From the NCBI GenBank assembly GCA_036365515.1, contig CM070874.1, positions 217,976,942-218,040,941 of the forward strand: 64,000 bases of DNA, read 5' to 3'. The stretch is from Torymus aiolomorphi. Taxonomy: Eukaryota > Arthropoda > Insecta > Hymenoptera > Torymidae. The translations under genes and the position numbers were made by a program. Shown here in pieces: positions 31,851 to 43,728 of this stretch. Under the pieces are notes generated by a model that was given only the letters and a program-made list of their open reading frames with translations, was not told where the DNA came from and searched no databases. The stretch's first letter is position 1. The number at the start of each line of letters is the position of its first letter.

Positions 31851-34800
31851 TGTAATATTTCTGAAATATTCCATGAAATATTTGACTGAAATGATACCAA
31901 AATAATTCCAAACAATATTCCGTGTAACGTAACATGAATATTACAAAAATATTTCGTGAAACGTTTGAAAAAATTGGACGAACATTACTAGAATTATTTC
32001 TGTTACATTTCTGAAATATTCCATGAAATATTTGTCTAAAATGATACAAAACTATTTCGAAACAATATTCCGAGTAACATTTCATGAAGATTACAGAAAT
32101 GTTTCATCAAACGTATGAAAAAAATGGACGAACATTACTAGAATTATTTCTGTTATATTTTTGAAATATTCCATGAAATATTTGACTGAAATGATAGCAA
32201 AATATTACGAAACAACATTCCGTGAAACATAACATGAATATTACAAAAATATTTCGTGAAACTTTTGAAAAAATTGGACGAACATAACTAGAATTATTTC
32301 TGTTACATTTCAGAAATATTCCATGAAATATTTGACTGAAATGATACCAAAATATTTCTAAACAATATTCCGTGTAACGTAACATGAATACTACAAAAAT
32401 ATTTCGTGAAACGTTTGAAAAAATTGGACCAACATTACTAGAATTATTTCTGTTACATTTCTGAAATATTCCATGAAATATTTGACTGAAATAATACCAA
32501 AATATTAGGAAACAATATTCCGTGTAACATTTCAGGAAGATTACAGAAATGTTTCATGAAACGTATGAAAAAAATGGACGAACATTAATAGAATTATTTT
32601 TGTAATATTTCAAAAATATTCCATGAAATATTTGACTGAAATGATATCAAAATATTACGAAACAATATTTCGTGTAACATTACATGAATATTACAGAATT
32701 GTTTCATGAAACGTTTGAAAAATTAGACAAACATTACTAATAATATAGCGGTAATATTTATGAAATATTCCATGAAATAGTTGACTGAAATAATACCAAA
32801 ATATTACGAAACAATATTCCGGGTAACATAACATGAATATTAAAGAAATGATTTATGAAACGTTAGTAAAAATTGGACGAACATTACTAGAATTATTTCT
32901 GTTGCATTTCAGAAATATTCCATAAAATATTTGACTGAAATGATAACAAAATATTACGAAACAATATTCCGTGTAACATTTCAGGAAGATTACAGAAATG
33001 TTTCATCAAACGTATGAAAAAAATGGACGAACATTACTAGAATTATTTCTGTTATATTTTTGAAATATTCCATGAAATATTTGACTGAAATGATACCCAA
33101 ATATTACGAAACAATATTCCGGGTAACATAACATGAATATTTCAGAAATATTTCATGAATGTTTTCATGATATTTTCAAAAAATTGGTCGAACATTACTA
33201 GTATTATTTCGGTAATAATTTTGAAATATTCCATGAAATATTTGACTGAAATGATACCAAAATATTACGAAACAACATTCCGGGTAACATTACATGAATA
33301 TCACAGAAATATTTCGTTAATGTTTTCATGATATTTTCGAAAAATTCGACGAGTATTACTAGTATTATTTCGGTAATATTTCGGAAATATTCCATGAAAT
33401 ATTTCACTGAATTGATACCAAAATATTACGAAACAATATTCCGTGTAACATTTCGGGAAGATTACAGAAATGTTTCATCAAACGTATGAAAAAAATGGAC
33501 GAACATTAATAGAATTATTTTTCTAATATTTCTGAAATATTCCATGAAATATTTGACTGAAATGATACCAAAATATTACGAAACAACATTCCGGGTAACA
33601 TAACATGAATATTACAGAAATATTTCATGAATGTTTTCATTATATTTTCAAAAAATTGGACGAACATTACGAGAATTATTTCTGTAATGTTTCTGAAATA
33701 TTCCATGAAATATTTGACTGAAATGATACCAAAATATTACGAAACAATATTCCGGGTAACATAACATGAATATTACAGAAAGCTTTTATGAAACGTTAGA
33801 TATAATTGGACGAACATTACGAGAATTATTTCAGTTATATTTTTGAAATATTCCCTGATATTTTTGACTGAAATGATACCAAAACATTACGTGACAATAT
33901 TCCGCGTAACATTTCAGGAATATTACAGAATCGTTTCATGAAACGTTTGAAAAAAATGGACAAACATTACTAATAATATTTCGGTAATATTTTTGAAATA
34001 CTCCATGAAATAGTTGACTGTAATGATACCAAAATCTTACGAAACAATATTCCGGGTAACATAACATGAATATTACAGAAAGGTGTTACGAAACGTCAGA
34101 AATAATTGGACGAACATTACGAGAAATATTTCAGTTATATTTTCGAAATATTCTCTGATATATTTGACTGAAATGATACCAAAATATTACGAAACAATAT
34201 TCCGGGTAACATAACATGTCTATTACAGAAATATTTCGTGAAAGGTTTGAAAAAATTGGACGAATATTACCAGAATTATTTCTCTTACATTTCAGAAATA
34301 TTCCATGAAATATTTGACTGAAATGATACCAAAATATTTCGAAACAATATTCCGTGTAACATAACATGAATATTACAAAAATATTTCGTGAAACAGTTGA
34401 AAAAATTGGACAAACATTACTCGAATTATTTCTGTAATGTTTCTGAAATATTCCATGAAATATTTGACTGAAATGATACCAAAACATTACGTAACAATAT
34501 TCCGCGTAACATTTCAGGAATATTACAGAATCGTTTCATGAAACGTTTGAAAAAAATGGACAAACATTACTAATAATATTTCGGTAATATTTTTGAAATA
34601 TTCCATGAAATAGTTGACTGTAATGATACCAAAATATTACGAAACAATATTCCGTGTAACATTACAGGAAGATTACAGAAATGTTTCATCAAACGTGTGA
34701 AAAAAATAGACGAACATTAATAGAATTATTTTTGTAATATTTTACAAATATTCGATGAAATATTTGACTGAAATAATACCAAAAGATTACGAAACAATAT

Positions 34801-37800
34801 TCCGTGTAACATTTCAGGAAGATTACAGAAATGTTTCATGATATTTACTAAAAATTGGACGAACATTACTAGTATTATTTCGGTAATATTTTTGAAATAT
34901 TCCATGAAATATTTGACTGAAATGAAACCAAAATATTACGAAACAATATTCCGTGTAACATTACATGAATATTACAGAAATATTTCATGAATGTTTTCAT
35001 GATATTTTCAAAAAATTGGTCGAACATTACTAGTATTATTTCGGTAATAATTTTGAAATATTCCATGAAATATTTGACTGAAATGATACCAAAATATTAC
35101 GACACAATATTCCGTGTAACATTTCAGGAAGATTACAGAATTGGTTCATGAAACGTTTGAAAAAAATGGACAAACATTACTAATAATATTTCGGTAATAT
35201 TTTTGAAATATTCCATGAAATAGTTGACTGTAATGATACCAAAATATTTCTAAACAATATTCCGGGTAACATAACATGAATATTACAGAAAGGTTTTATG
35301 AAACGTTAGAAATAATTGGACGAACATTACGAGAATTATTTTAGTTGTATTTTTGAAATATTCCCTGATATATTTGACTGAAATGATACCAAAATATTAC
35401 GAAACAATATTCCGGGTAACATAACATGAATATTACAGAAAGGTTTTATGAAACGTTAGAAATAATTGGACGAACATTACGAGAATTATTTTAGTTATAT
35501 TTTTGAAATATTCCATGAAATATTTCACTGAAATGATACCAAAATATTTCGAAACAATATTCCGTGTAACATAACATGAATATTACAAAAATATTTCGTG
35601 AAACATTTGAAAAAATTGGACAAACATTACTCCAATTATTTCTGTTACATTTCAGAAATATTCCATGAAATATTTGACTGAAATGATACCAAAATATTAC
35701 GAAACAACATTCCGGATAAGATAACATGAATATTACAGAAATATTTCATGAATGTTTTCATGATATTTTCAAAAAATTGGACGAACATTACGAGAATTAT
35801 TTCTGTAATGTTTCTGAAATATTCCATGAAATATTTGACTGAAATGATACCAAAATATTTCTAAACAATATTCCGTGTAACGTAGCATGAATATTACAAA
35901 AATATTTCGTGAAACGTTTGAAAAAATTGGACCAACATTACTAGAATTATTTCTGTTACATTTCTGAAATATTCCATGAAATATTGGATTGCAATGATAC
36001 CAAAATATTTCGAAACAATATTCCGTGTAACATTTCATGAAGATTACAGAAATGTTTCATCAAACGTATGAAAAAAATGGACGAAAATTAATAGAATTAT
36101 TTTAGTAATATTTCAAAAATATTCCATGAAATATTTGACTGAAATGATATCAAAATATTACGAAACAATATTCCCTATAACATTACTTGAATATTACAGA
36201 AATATTTCATGAATGTTTTCATGCTATTTACTAAAAATTGGACGAACATTACGAGAATTATTTTAGTTATATTTTTGAAATATTCCCTGATATATTTGAC
36301 TGAAATGATACCAAAATATTACGAAACAATATTCCGGGTAACATAACATGAATATTACAGAAATATTTCATGAATGTTTTCATGATATTTTCAAAAAATT
36401 GGTCGAACATTACTAGTATTATTTCGGTAATAATTTTGAAATATTCCATGAAATATTTGACTGAAATGATACCAAAATATTACGAAACAATATTCCGGGT
36501 AACACAACATGAATATTACAGAAAGGTTTTATGAATCGTTAGATATAATTGGACGAACATTACGAGAATTATTTCAGTTGTATTTTTGAAATATTCCCTG
36601 ATATATTTGACTGAGATGATACCAAAATATTACGAAACAATATTCCGGGTAACATAACATGAATATTACAGAAATATTTCATGAATGTTTTCATGATATT
36701 TTCAAAAAATTGGTCGAACATTACTAGTATTATTTCGGTAATATTTTTGAAATATTCCATGAAATATTTGACTGAAATGATACCAAAATATTACGAAACA
36801 ACATTCCGGGTAACATAACATGAATATTACAGAAATATTTCATGAATGTTTTCATTATATTTTCAAAAAATTGGACGAACATTACGAGAATTATTTCTGT
36901 AATGTTTATGAAATATTCCCTGATATATTTGGCTGAAATGATACCAAAATCTTACGAAACAATATTCCGGGTAACATAACATGAATATTACAGAAAGGTT
37001 TTATGAAACGTTAGATATAATTGGACGAACATTACGAGAATTATTTCAGTTATATTTTTGAAATATTCCCTGATATATTTGACTGAAATGATACCAAAAT
37101 CTTACGAAACAATATTCCGGGTAACATAACATGAATATTACAGAAAGGTTTTATGAAACGTTAGATATAATTGGACGAACATTACGAGAATTATTTCAGT
37201 TATATTTTTGAAATATTCCCTGATATATTTGACTGAAATGATACCAAAATCTTACGAAACAATATTCCGGGTAACATAAAATTAATATTACAGAAATATT
37301 TCATGAATGTTTTCATGATATTTTCAAAAAATTGGTCGAACATCACTAGTATTATTTCAGTAATAATTCTGAAATATTCCATGAAATATTTGAGTCAATT
37401 GATACCAAAATATTTCGAAACAATATTCCGGGTAACATAACATACATATTACAAAAATATTTCGTGAAACTTTTGAAAAAATTGGACGAACATTACTAGT
37501 ATTATTTCTGTAATGTTTCTGAAATATTCCATGAAATATTTGACTGAAATAATACCAAAATATTACGAAACAATATTCCGGGTAACATAACATGAATATT
37601 ACAGAAATATTTCATGTATGTTTTCATGATATTTTCAAAAAATTGGACGAACATTACTCGAATTATTTCTGTAATATTTCTGAAATATTCCATGAAATAT
37701 TTGACTGAAATAATACCAAAATATTTCGAAACAATATTCCGGGTAACATAACATGAATATTACTGAAATGTTTCGTGAAACATTTGAAAAAATTGGACGA

Positions 37801-39374
37801 ACATTACTCGAATTATTTCTGTAATGTTTCTAAAATATTCCATGAAATATTTGACTGAAATGATACCAAAATATTTCCAAACAATATTCCGTGAAACATA
37901 ACACGAATATTACAAAAATATTTCGTGAAACTTTTGAAAAAATTGGACGAACATAACTAGAATTATTTCTGTTACATTTCAGAAATATTTCATGAAATAT
38001 TTGGCTAAAATAATACCAAAATATTTCGAAACAATATTCCGGGTAACATAACATGAATATTACTGAAATGATTCGTGAAACATTTGAAAAAATTGGACGA
38101 ACATTACTCGAATTATTTCTGTAATGTTTCTGAAATATTCCATGAAATATTTGGCTGAAATGATACCTAAATATTTCCAAACAATATTCCGTGAAACATA
38201 ACATGAATATTACAAAAATATTTCGTGAAACTTTTGAAAAAATTGGACGAACATTACTAGTATTATTTCTGTAATGTTTCTGAAATATTCCATGAAATAT
38301 TTGACTGAAATGATACCTAAATATTTCCAAACAATATTCCGTGAAACATAACATGAATATTACAAAAATATTTCGTGAAACTTTTGAAAAAATTGGACGA
38401 ACATAACTAGAATTATTTCTGTTACATTTCAGAAATATTCCATGAAATATTTGACTGAAATAATACCAAAATATTTCGAAACAATATTCCGGGTAACATA
38501 ACATGAATATTACTGAAATGTTTCGTGAAACATTTGAAAAAATTGGACGAACATTACTCGAATTATTTCTGTAATGTTTCTGAAATATTCCATGAAATAT
38601 TTGACTGAAATGATACCTAAATATTTCCAAACAATATTCCGTGAAACATAACATGAATATTACAAAAATATTTCGTGAAACTTTTGAAAAAATTGGACGA
38701 ACATTACTAGTATTATTTCTGTAATGTTTCTGAAATATTCCATGAAATATTTGACTGAAATGATACCTAAATATTTCCAAACAATATTCCGTGAAACATA
38801 ACATGAATATTACAAAAATATTTCGTGAAACTTTTGAAAAAATTGGACGAACATAACTAGAATTATTTCTGTTACATTTCAGAAATATTCCATGAAATAT
38901 TTGACTGAAATAATACCAAAATATTTCGAAACAATATTCCGGGTAACATAACATGAATATTACTGAAATGTTTCGTGAAACATTTGAAAAAATTGGACGA
39001 ACATTACTCGAATTATTTCTGTAATGTTTCTGAAATATTCCATGAAATATTTGACTGAAATGATACCTAAATATTTCCAAACAATATTCCGTGAAACATA
39101 ACATGAATATTACAAAAATATTTCGTGAAACGTTTGAAAAAATTGGACTAACATTACTTGTATTATTTCTGTAATGTTTCTGAAATATTCCATGAAATAT
39201 TTGACTGAAATGATGCCTAAATATTTCCAAACAATATTCCGTGAAACATAAGATGAATATTACAAAAATATTTCGTGAAACGTTTGAAAAATTTGGACGA
39301 ACATTACTAGTATTATTTCTGTAATGTTTCTGAAATATTCTGTGAAATATTATGGAAAATATTTCACGAAACAT
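31851..39374 (-). repeat. 150-bp tandem repeat array, minus-oriented arm
   Basis: About 50 units, anchored by GAAATATTCCATGAAATATT at about 31870, 32020, 32170, 32320 and on to 39181 with a constant 150-bp step. The minus strand reads a 50-residue period (HFSQIFHGIF...NN...FSNVSRN) that lines up with the plus-strand reading of the left arm (F-S-x-I-F, N-N, S-N-V/I-S, F), so the two arms are inverted copies of one unit. The long frame 37830-39374 (514 codons) is ten such periods and is not a gene. Confidence 0.88.
38101..39150 (-). repeat. 450-bp higher-order repeat within the array
   Basis: Three unit types alternate: ACATTACTCG (38101, 38551, 39001), ACATTACTAG or ACATTACTTG followed by TATT (38251, 38701, 39151), and ACATAACTAG (38401, 38851). 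Blocks 450 bp apart are almost identical while neighbouring units differ, which indicates recent amplification of a trimer. Confidence 0.9.
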
Positions 39375-39555
39375 TTCTTGAAATATTCCGATAAATATTG
39401 CATCAATATTTCAAAAATATTTCATGAAATATTACAAAAAATATTTGTAATATTTGATGTAATATAACTTTAATATTTCAAAAATATTTCATGTAATATT
39501 ACTACGAAATATTACATGTAATATTTCTTGGGAATATTTCATGCTATGTGGGATA
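39375..39555. repeat. degenerate AATATT terminal tract
   Basis: Irregular AAATATTTCATG(A/T)AATATT modules like those at 14640-14875, ending at about TTCTTGGGAATATTTCATGC. Probably the outer or inner end of the repeat family. Confidence 0.6.
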
Positions 39556-39616
39556 TTATCGTTCGAAATAAACTTTAATATATTAAAATTATTTCATACA
39601 CACAATTTTTATTTAG

Positions 39617-39793
39617 ATTATTGGAATTTCAACAACAAGAAATCAAAAATATAGATGATGACATATCTGAACACGCATTGATAGAAGCAGCATATAGAAT
39701 AGACTTCTTAGAAATTATATACGAAATTTTGAATAATATAGATTATGACAATAACTATAAACAAGAAGCAAAAGGAATCAAGCTAAATTGAAA
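39617..39793 (+). other. candidate exon of unknown gene
   Basis: After an acceptor-like TTTTTATTTAG, a 58-codon frame reads LLEFQQQEIKNIDDDISEHA and IEAAYRIDFLEIIYEILNNI, then stops. A one-base shift continues it as a KDSKYDEAIWTNVEKKI-like stretch. The composition looks protein-like (acidic, amphipathic helix). No family recognised and no matching donor or start. It could equally be a piece of the adjacent repeat element's coding region. Confidence 0.3.
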
Positions 39794-39853
39794 GATTCAA
39801 AATACGATGAAGCAATTTGGACTAATGTTGAGAAAAAAATTTAAAGTAAGTAT

Positions 39854-40062
39854 TAATAATTAAAATGTAAATTAATATTTTTAAAATTTATTAGACAAAA
39901 TTAATGGTACTTATTTAACAGCACATAATTATAATGTAAATTATAATTTTTTAAATTTATTTGACAAAATTAATGATATTTATTTAACAGCACACAATTA
40001 AAATGTAAATTATTATTTTTAAAATTTATTTGACAAAATTAATGGTACTTATTTAACAGCAC
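39854..40062. repeat. 69-bp tandem repeat, three copies
   Basis: TTATTTAACAGCAC recurs at 69-bp steps (anchors TAATGGTACT at 39902, TAATGATATT at 39971, AATGGTACTT at about 40041), with AAATTTATTTGACAAAATTA in each. Confidence 0.85.
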
Positions 40063-41298
40063 TGTGGATTAGGCCTACTGGGGATACCACCTTAAAACAA
40101 AACGCACCTGGATATTTACCGCAAGGTGGTGTGGAAAAAATATCAATTTTTATAATATTTTAATTTATAATTATTATTATTATTTTTTAGTTATTCTATT
40201 TTCACCTTCTATATAAAGTATTTAAGATAAATACTGAATGCCTGTTTTCCTTCAAAATTCGTTATCAACTAGATAACCATAGACGATGCTCCACCTAAAT
40301 ACCTCATCATCAGCCGTTTAACAAAAGACGAACCCAGATGCCGTATGACGTAGACCCCACGCAGGTAGCAACTGATTGGTCCGCTTTGCATCGCTTGATA
40401 ACGTTATATGTAAAGTTATACGACTAATTGTCATACGAAATTTATTCACTTCTTTCGTTTATTAGAAAATTTTCTTTCTTCTCTATCTTTTATCCCCAAT
40501 AAAATATCCTTCATACCCAATAAAAAAAAAATTAATTTTCTTTATACGGAGGTATCTACATTTGATCGAACGTCATCTCCTGGTTATACAATGATAAACC
40601 GGACTTCCATATTAAATGATCCACGGAGGGACACGCTTTGTACATAACGTCATCGCGCAGGTAGTGTAAGGTTTTAATAGTAGGTTCTATGGATAGGGGA
40701 GGGAAGGCTAGGTTAGGAATCACCTTAAGTGCAATGGTGACTCAATGTGCGTGTACGATGATCGGATGTTGAGAATATCGGTGCTGCTCACTCTGCTGCT
40801 GGTGTCCTCGGTTGTTGGATAAATGATTATAGTTAAGTAGTTTTCTCAAATAATGTATTTAATATTGAACGGACTATCATAAAGGCAACGACATTTATTG
40901 TATAAAACTTATTTAATTTTGATTGAATTATTATAAAAATAGCAATATTAGTTACATAAAATTTATTTAATATTGAACGAATTGTTATAAAATTAGCAAT
41001 ATTTGTTATATAAAATTATTTAGTATTGAATGAACTATTACGAAAATTATTTAATACGCAGGAAATAGTTAATTAATATATTCAAAATAATAAAAAAAGT
41101 TCAAAGAAGTTATTAATAATAATAATAATTGATATTGTATTCGCAAATGAAAATATGTGTCAGGAGATAGGAAACGGTGGTGGAAAACGCCCAGGTCACA
41201 ATAATAATAAGAGTCGCATAAGTTAAATTGTAATTTATTGTTACCCTTACTTGGGTCAAGAAAATAAAATATGAATTACAAAAATAAATTGTCATATA
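40063..41298. other. unassigned AT-rich sequence
   Basis: No gene recognised. Degenerate short repeats of the type TATTGAACGAATTATTATAAAA occur at about 40855-41060. Confidence 0.45.
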
Positions 41299-42345
41299 TC
41301 ACGCTTCTAATGGTCCAAATATTTCTTTAAATCGTGGCGCGGTGACAATGTTGAAAATGTGGGGAAATAATATACTAAAATATAAAACACTATATGTCGT
41401 CGCTACACGCTCATATGCACACATACGCGCATATGTATATCTGGAACGCTTACTGGAAAACCCTAAACGTACGCGCCCGAGCTTCAACCAAGCGAAAGTA
41501 TTTACCAAGAAAAAAGAAGCGAGCCCTCTACGAGACCCCGTGAGTTTATAAAAAAACACAAAAAAAAAGAAAAACACGCACTCACTTATCTCACACGAAT
41601 GACTAAGGGCAAATAAAAAAACGAATAAGAAAATAGTCGCGATCACACGCGTCCCGCACACTAAATTATCTAAACTACGGATGACCCTCGAATCGAGGAG
41701 CAACCCCGTCGCCCTTTGGTAATTCTGACTTTACAGTCAACTTAACCGTGGACCGGGAGAGAGGCTATGCCGTCCCTTTTATTTTACGCCCGACGTCCGA
41801 GTCCCTACACTACAAGGTCGCCGAGTTGGGCGAACCAACTCGACTTGGCCTAGTTTGTCCCGAAGGATTAATCCTAGGCCTTTTATCCCTAACTTACTGA
41901 TTCACTGGAACTCTTGCTTGAAGACAGGCTCCGACTTGCTGAGTTGATCGGTGACTTGCGTGTCCTCCCTCAGTATCGCTTACGTAACTCACGTGCTGGC
42001 TTGATTATCCTGCGAGAAAGGGGAGATGACGAGCACAGGCCGCGAGCGGACGAAGACTGCTCTCCGCGGCGCTCGTCCTCTTGCTCGCAACCCGTGGCCG
42101 CGAGGGGTACCTGTTTTTTTGGGGGGTTGCGCACGAACCAATTTGTATTGTACTCCGAGTAATTAGTGCGCACTCCCTAGCTTGTTTCGCTCCTCTTCTG
42201 CTCCTACCATGCGGGTCCGCCGTCTTCTCCTCGCCTCGTTCATCTTGGAATTCTTCCTCCCCTTTTCGAGTCCTAAATTGTTTATTTAATGATCGAACAG
42301 TGGACACGGGACAATCACATAACATGCTCCATTATTTATTTATCT
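41299..42345. other. GC-rich island, possible LTR or element remnant
   Basis: Sharply GC-richer than its flanks, with several open frames on both strands but none with family-like features. The tract has the look of an LTR or 5' region, but no second copy or TG/CA ends were found in the window. Confidence 0.3.
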
Positions 42346-43381
42346 AGGAAGCTAAAAATTCTATTCTGTAATTCTGTGTAAAAAAACCGAATAAAGTCTT
42401 TAATTAATGTTAGATGTGATAAATCAATTTTTTACGTGGGGATTTTATCAACCTCCTATTATATTTAATACATATATATGGCATACTTCTTGGTTAAATT
42501 CCCGCAATAATCGAAAATGGTTAACAAAATGAATTTGATTAATATCATGGTTTGTTTTGTTGAATAATGGTTCATGACTCATAATTTGATTAGACATGCA
42601 TTGACGTAATCACTTAGGACTGTCACCCATCATGCTCGTTAGTTATCTTCCTGAAATAAACGTTAGGATATTAATTAGAGGGAGAGTTTGATTCCATCTG
42701 TGGTTAATTAAATATTTGATTATCGGCTGAGATATATTGATAGTCGGGTGCGCGATAATGAAATTGATAAGAACATGATTTTTGTTTATTTTATAGGGTG
42801 GAAACTTAACGAGGAGAATTAAATATTCATAATGCATATTTCGTCTCACTCGCACTCACATAAAACGCGATCGTACCTGTCCTTGTTTTACTTCATCGGT
42901 CAACACGTAGTTGCCCCGATGGCTATAGGTAAAAGAGGGGGGGTTTATCATACGGTAGTCAAAATATACTCAAGAATGCGGGAATACAGTGTATTCGCAC
43001 TCTCGGCGCGCGAAAGTCAAACTCTCGCGGCGTGACCTCTAATTAATAAACCCCGAGGTTTGTTAATGATATTACATAAACATATAGGATAACACTTATC
43101 TTATGCCACTTGAACGTAGATAAATGTTACACTCATATACATATAAGGTAGGGGAAGTTAATAATCAGAATTCCCGTCAAGAATAGATTAACTATTCATC
43201 CTTAAAATTACACATGTTTGTATACGCATAGCTATATGTGAGGGCTTCACATCGTGTGCCCGTTACAGTAGACACAGATTGACCTAAATTACATAGAATG
43301 AGACTATCCAGCAGGTAATCATAGACGATAAGTCAATAAATTAATTACTCTCTTAAAAAACAGACATTCCAAAAATTAAAA
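42346..43381. other. unassigned sequence left of PLE insertion
   Basis: No gene recognised. It includes a GC-richer patch at 42840-43060. Confidence 0.45.
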
Positions 43382-43395
43382 AAAATTTTAATAAC

Positions 43396-43728
43396 AACTG
43401 ATAAGAATTTTTCCATCGGTCTTACAGTCTTACAAATTAAATTAAAATAATTAATATTTATGGCAGTCAGATTGCCCTTGTTTATAATCACCCCCGCAGA
43501 ATCTGAAATAAAAACTTAATTAAAATCTGGAAAAAACTTTGTTAGCAAAGGACGATCTGACTGCCCACCACCACCACATTGTCCGACGTTTCGAGCCTGC
43601 TCCGGCTCCTCCTCAGGGACTGAAATAAAACCCGCGATACACCTCCTTATATACCATGCACCCATACCCCCTTCTTTTCTCTTACCCCACCACCCTCCAC
43701 ATCCCCCTCCCCAACTTGCCATTCTCAC
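43396..43728 (-). repeat. PLE pseudo-LTR, 3' copy
   Basis: Same sequence as 1711-2043, truncated at its outer end (starts at AACTGATAAG) relative to the tandem pLTRs, and next to the TSD. Confidence 0.88.
43581..43620 (-). ncRNA. hammerhead-ribozyme-like motif in PLE pLTR
   Basis: Identical on the minus strand to the motif at 1896-1935 (GTCC, CTGAGGA, GAGCC/GGCTC, GAAA, CGTC, GGAC). Confidence 0.65.

Noticed and set aside
30552..31889. Series of plus-strand frames of 60-116 codons
   Set aside because: Same tandem-repeat artefact in the other orientation.
37830..39374. 514-codon open frame on the minus strand
   Set aside because: It is ten copies of a 50-residue period produced by the 150-bp tandem repeat; no start context and no domain.
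38101..39374. CRISPR-like regular repeats
   Set aside because: Contiguous satellite without unique spacers in a eukaryotic context.
41914..42347. Arginine/serine-rich frames
   Set aside because: Composition-driven by the GC-rich island; opposing frames are open as well.
43516..43728. 70-codon minus-strand frame in pLTR, also at 1831-2043
   Set aside because: Lies across the hammerhead-like motif in noncoding pLTR, has no independent coding signal, and is disrupted in the 4532-4901 copy.
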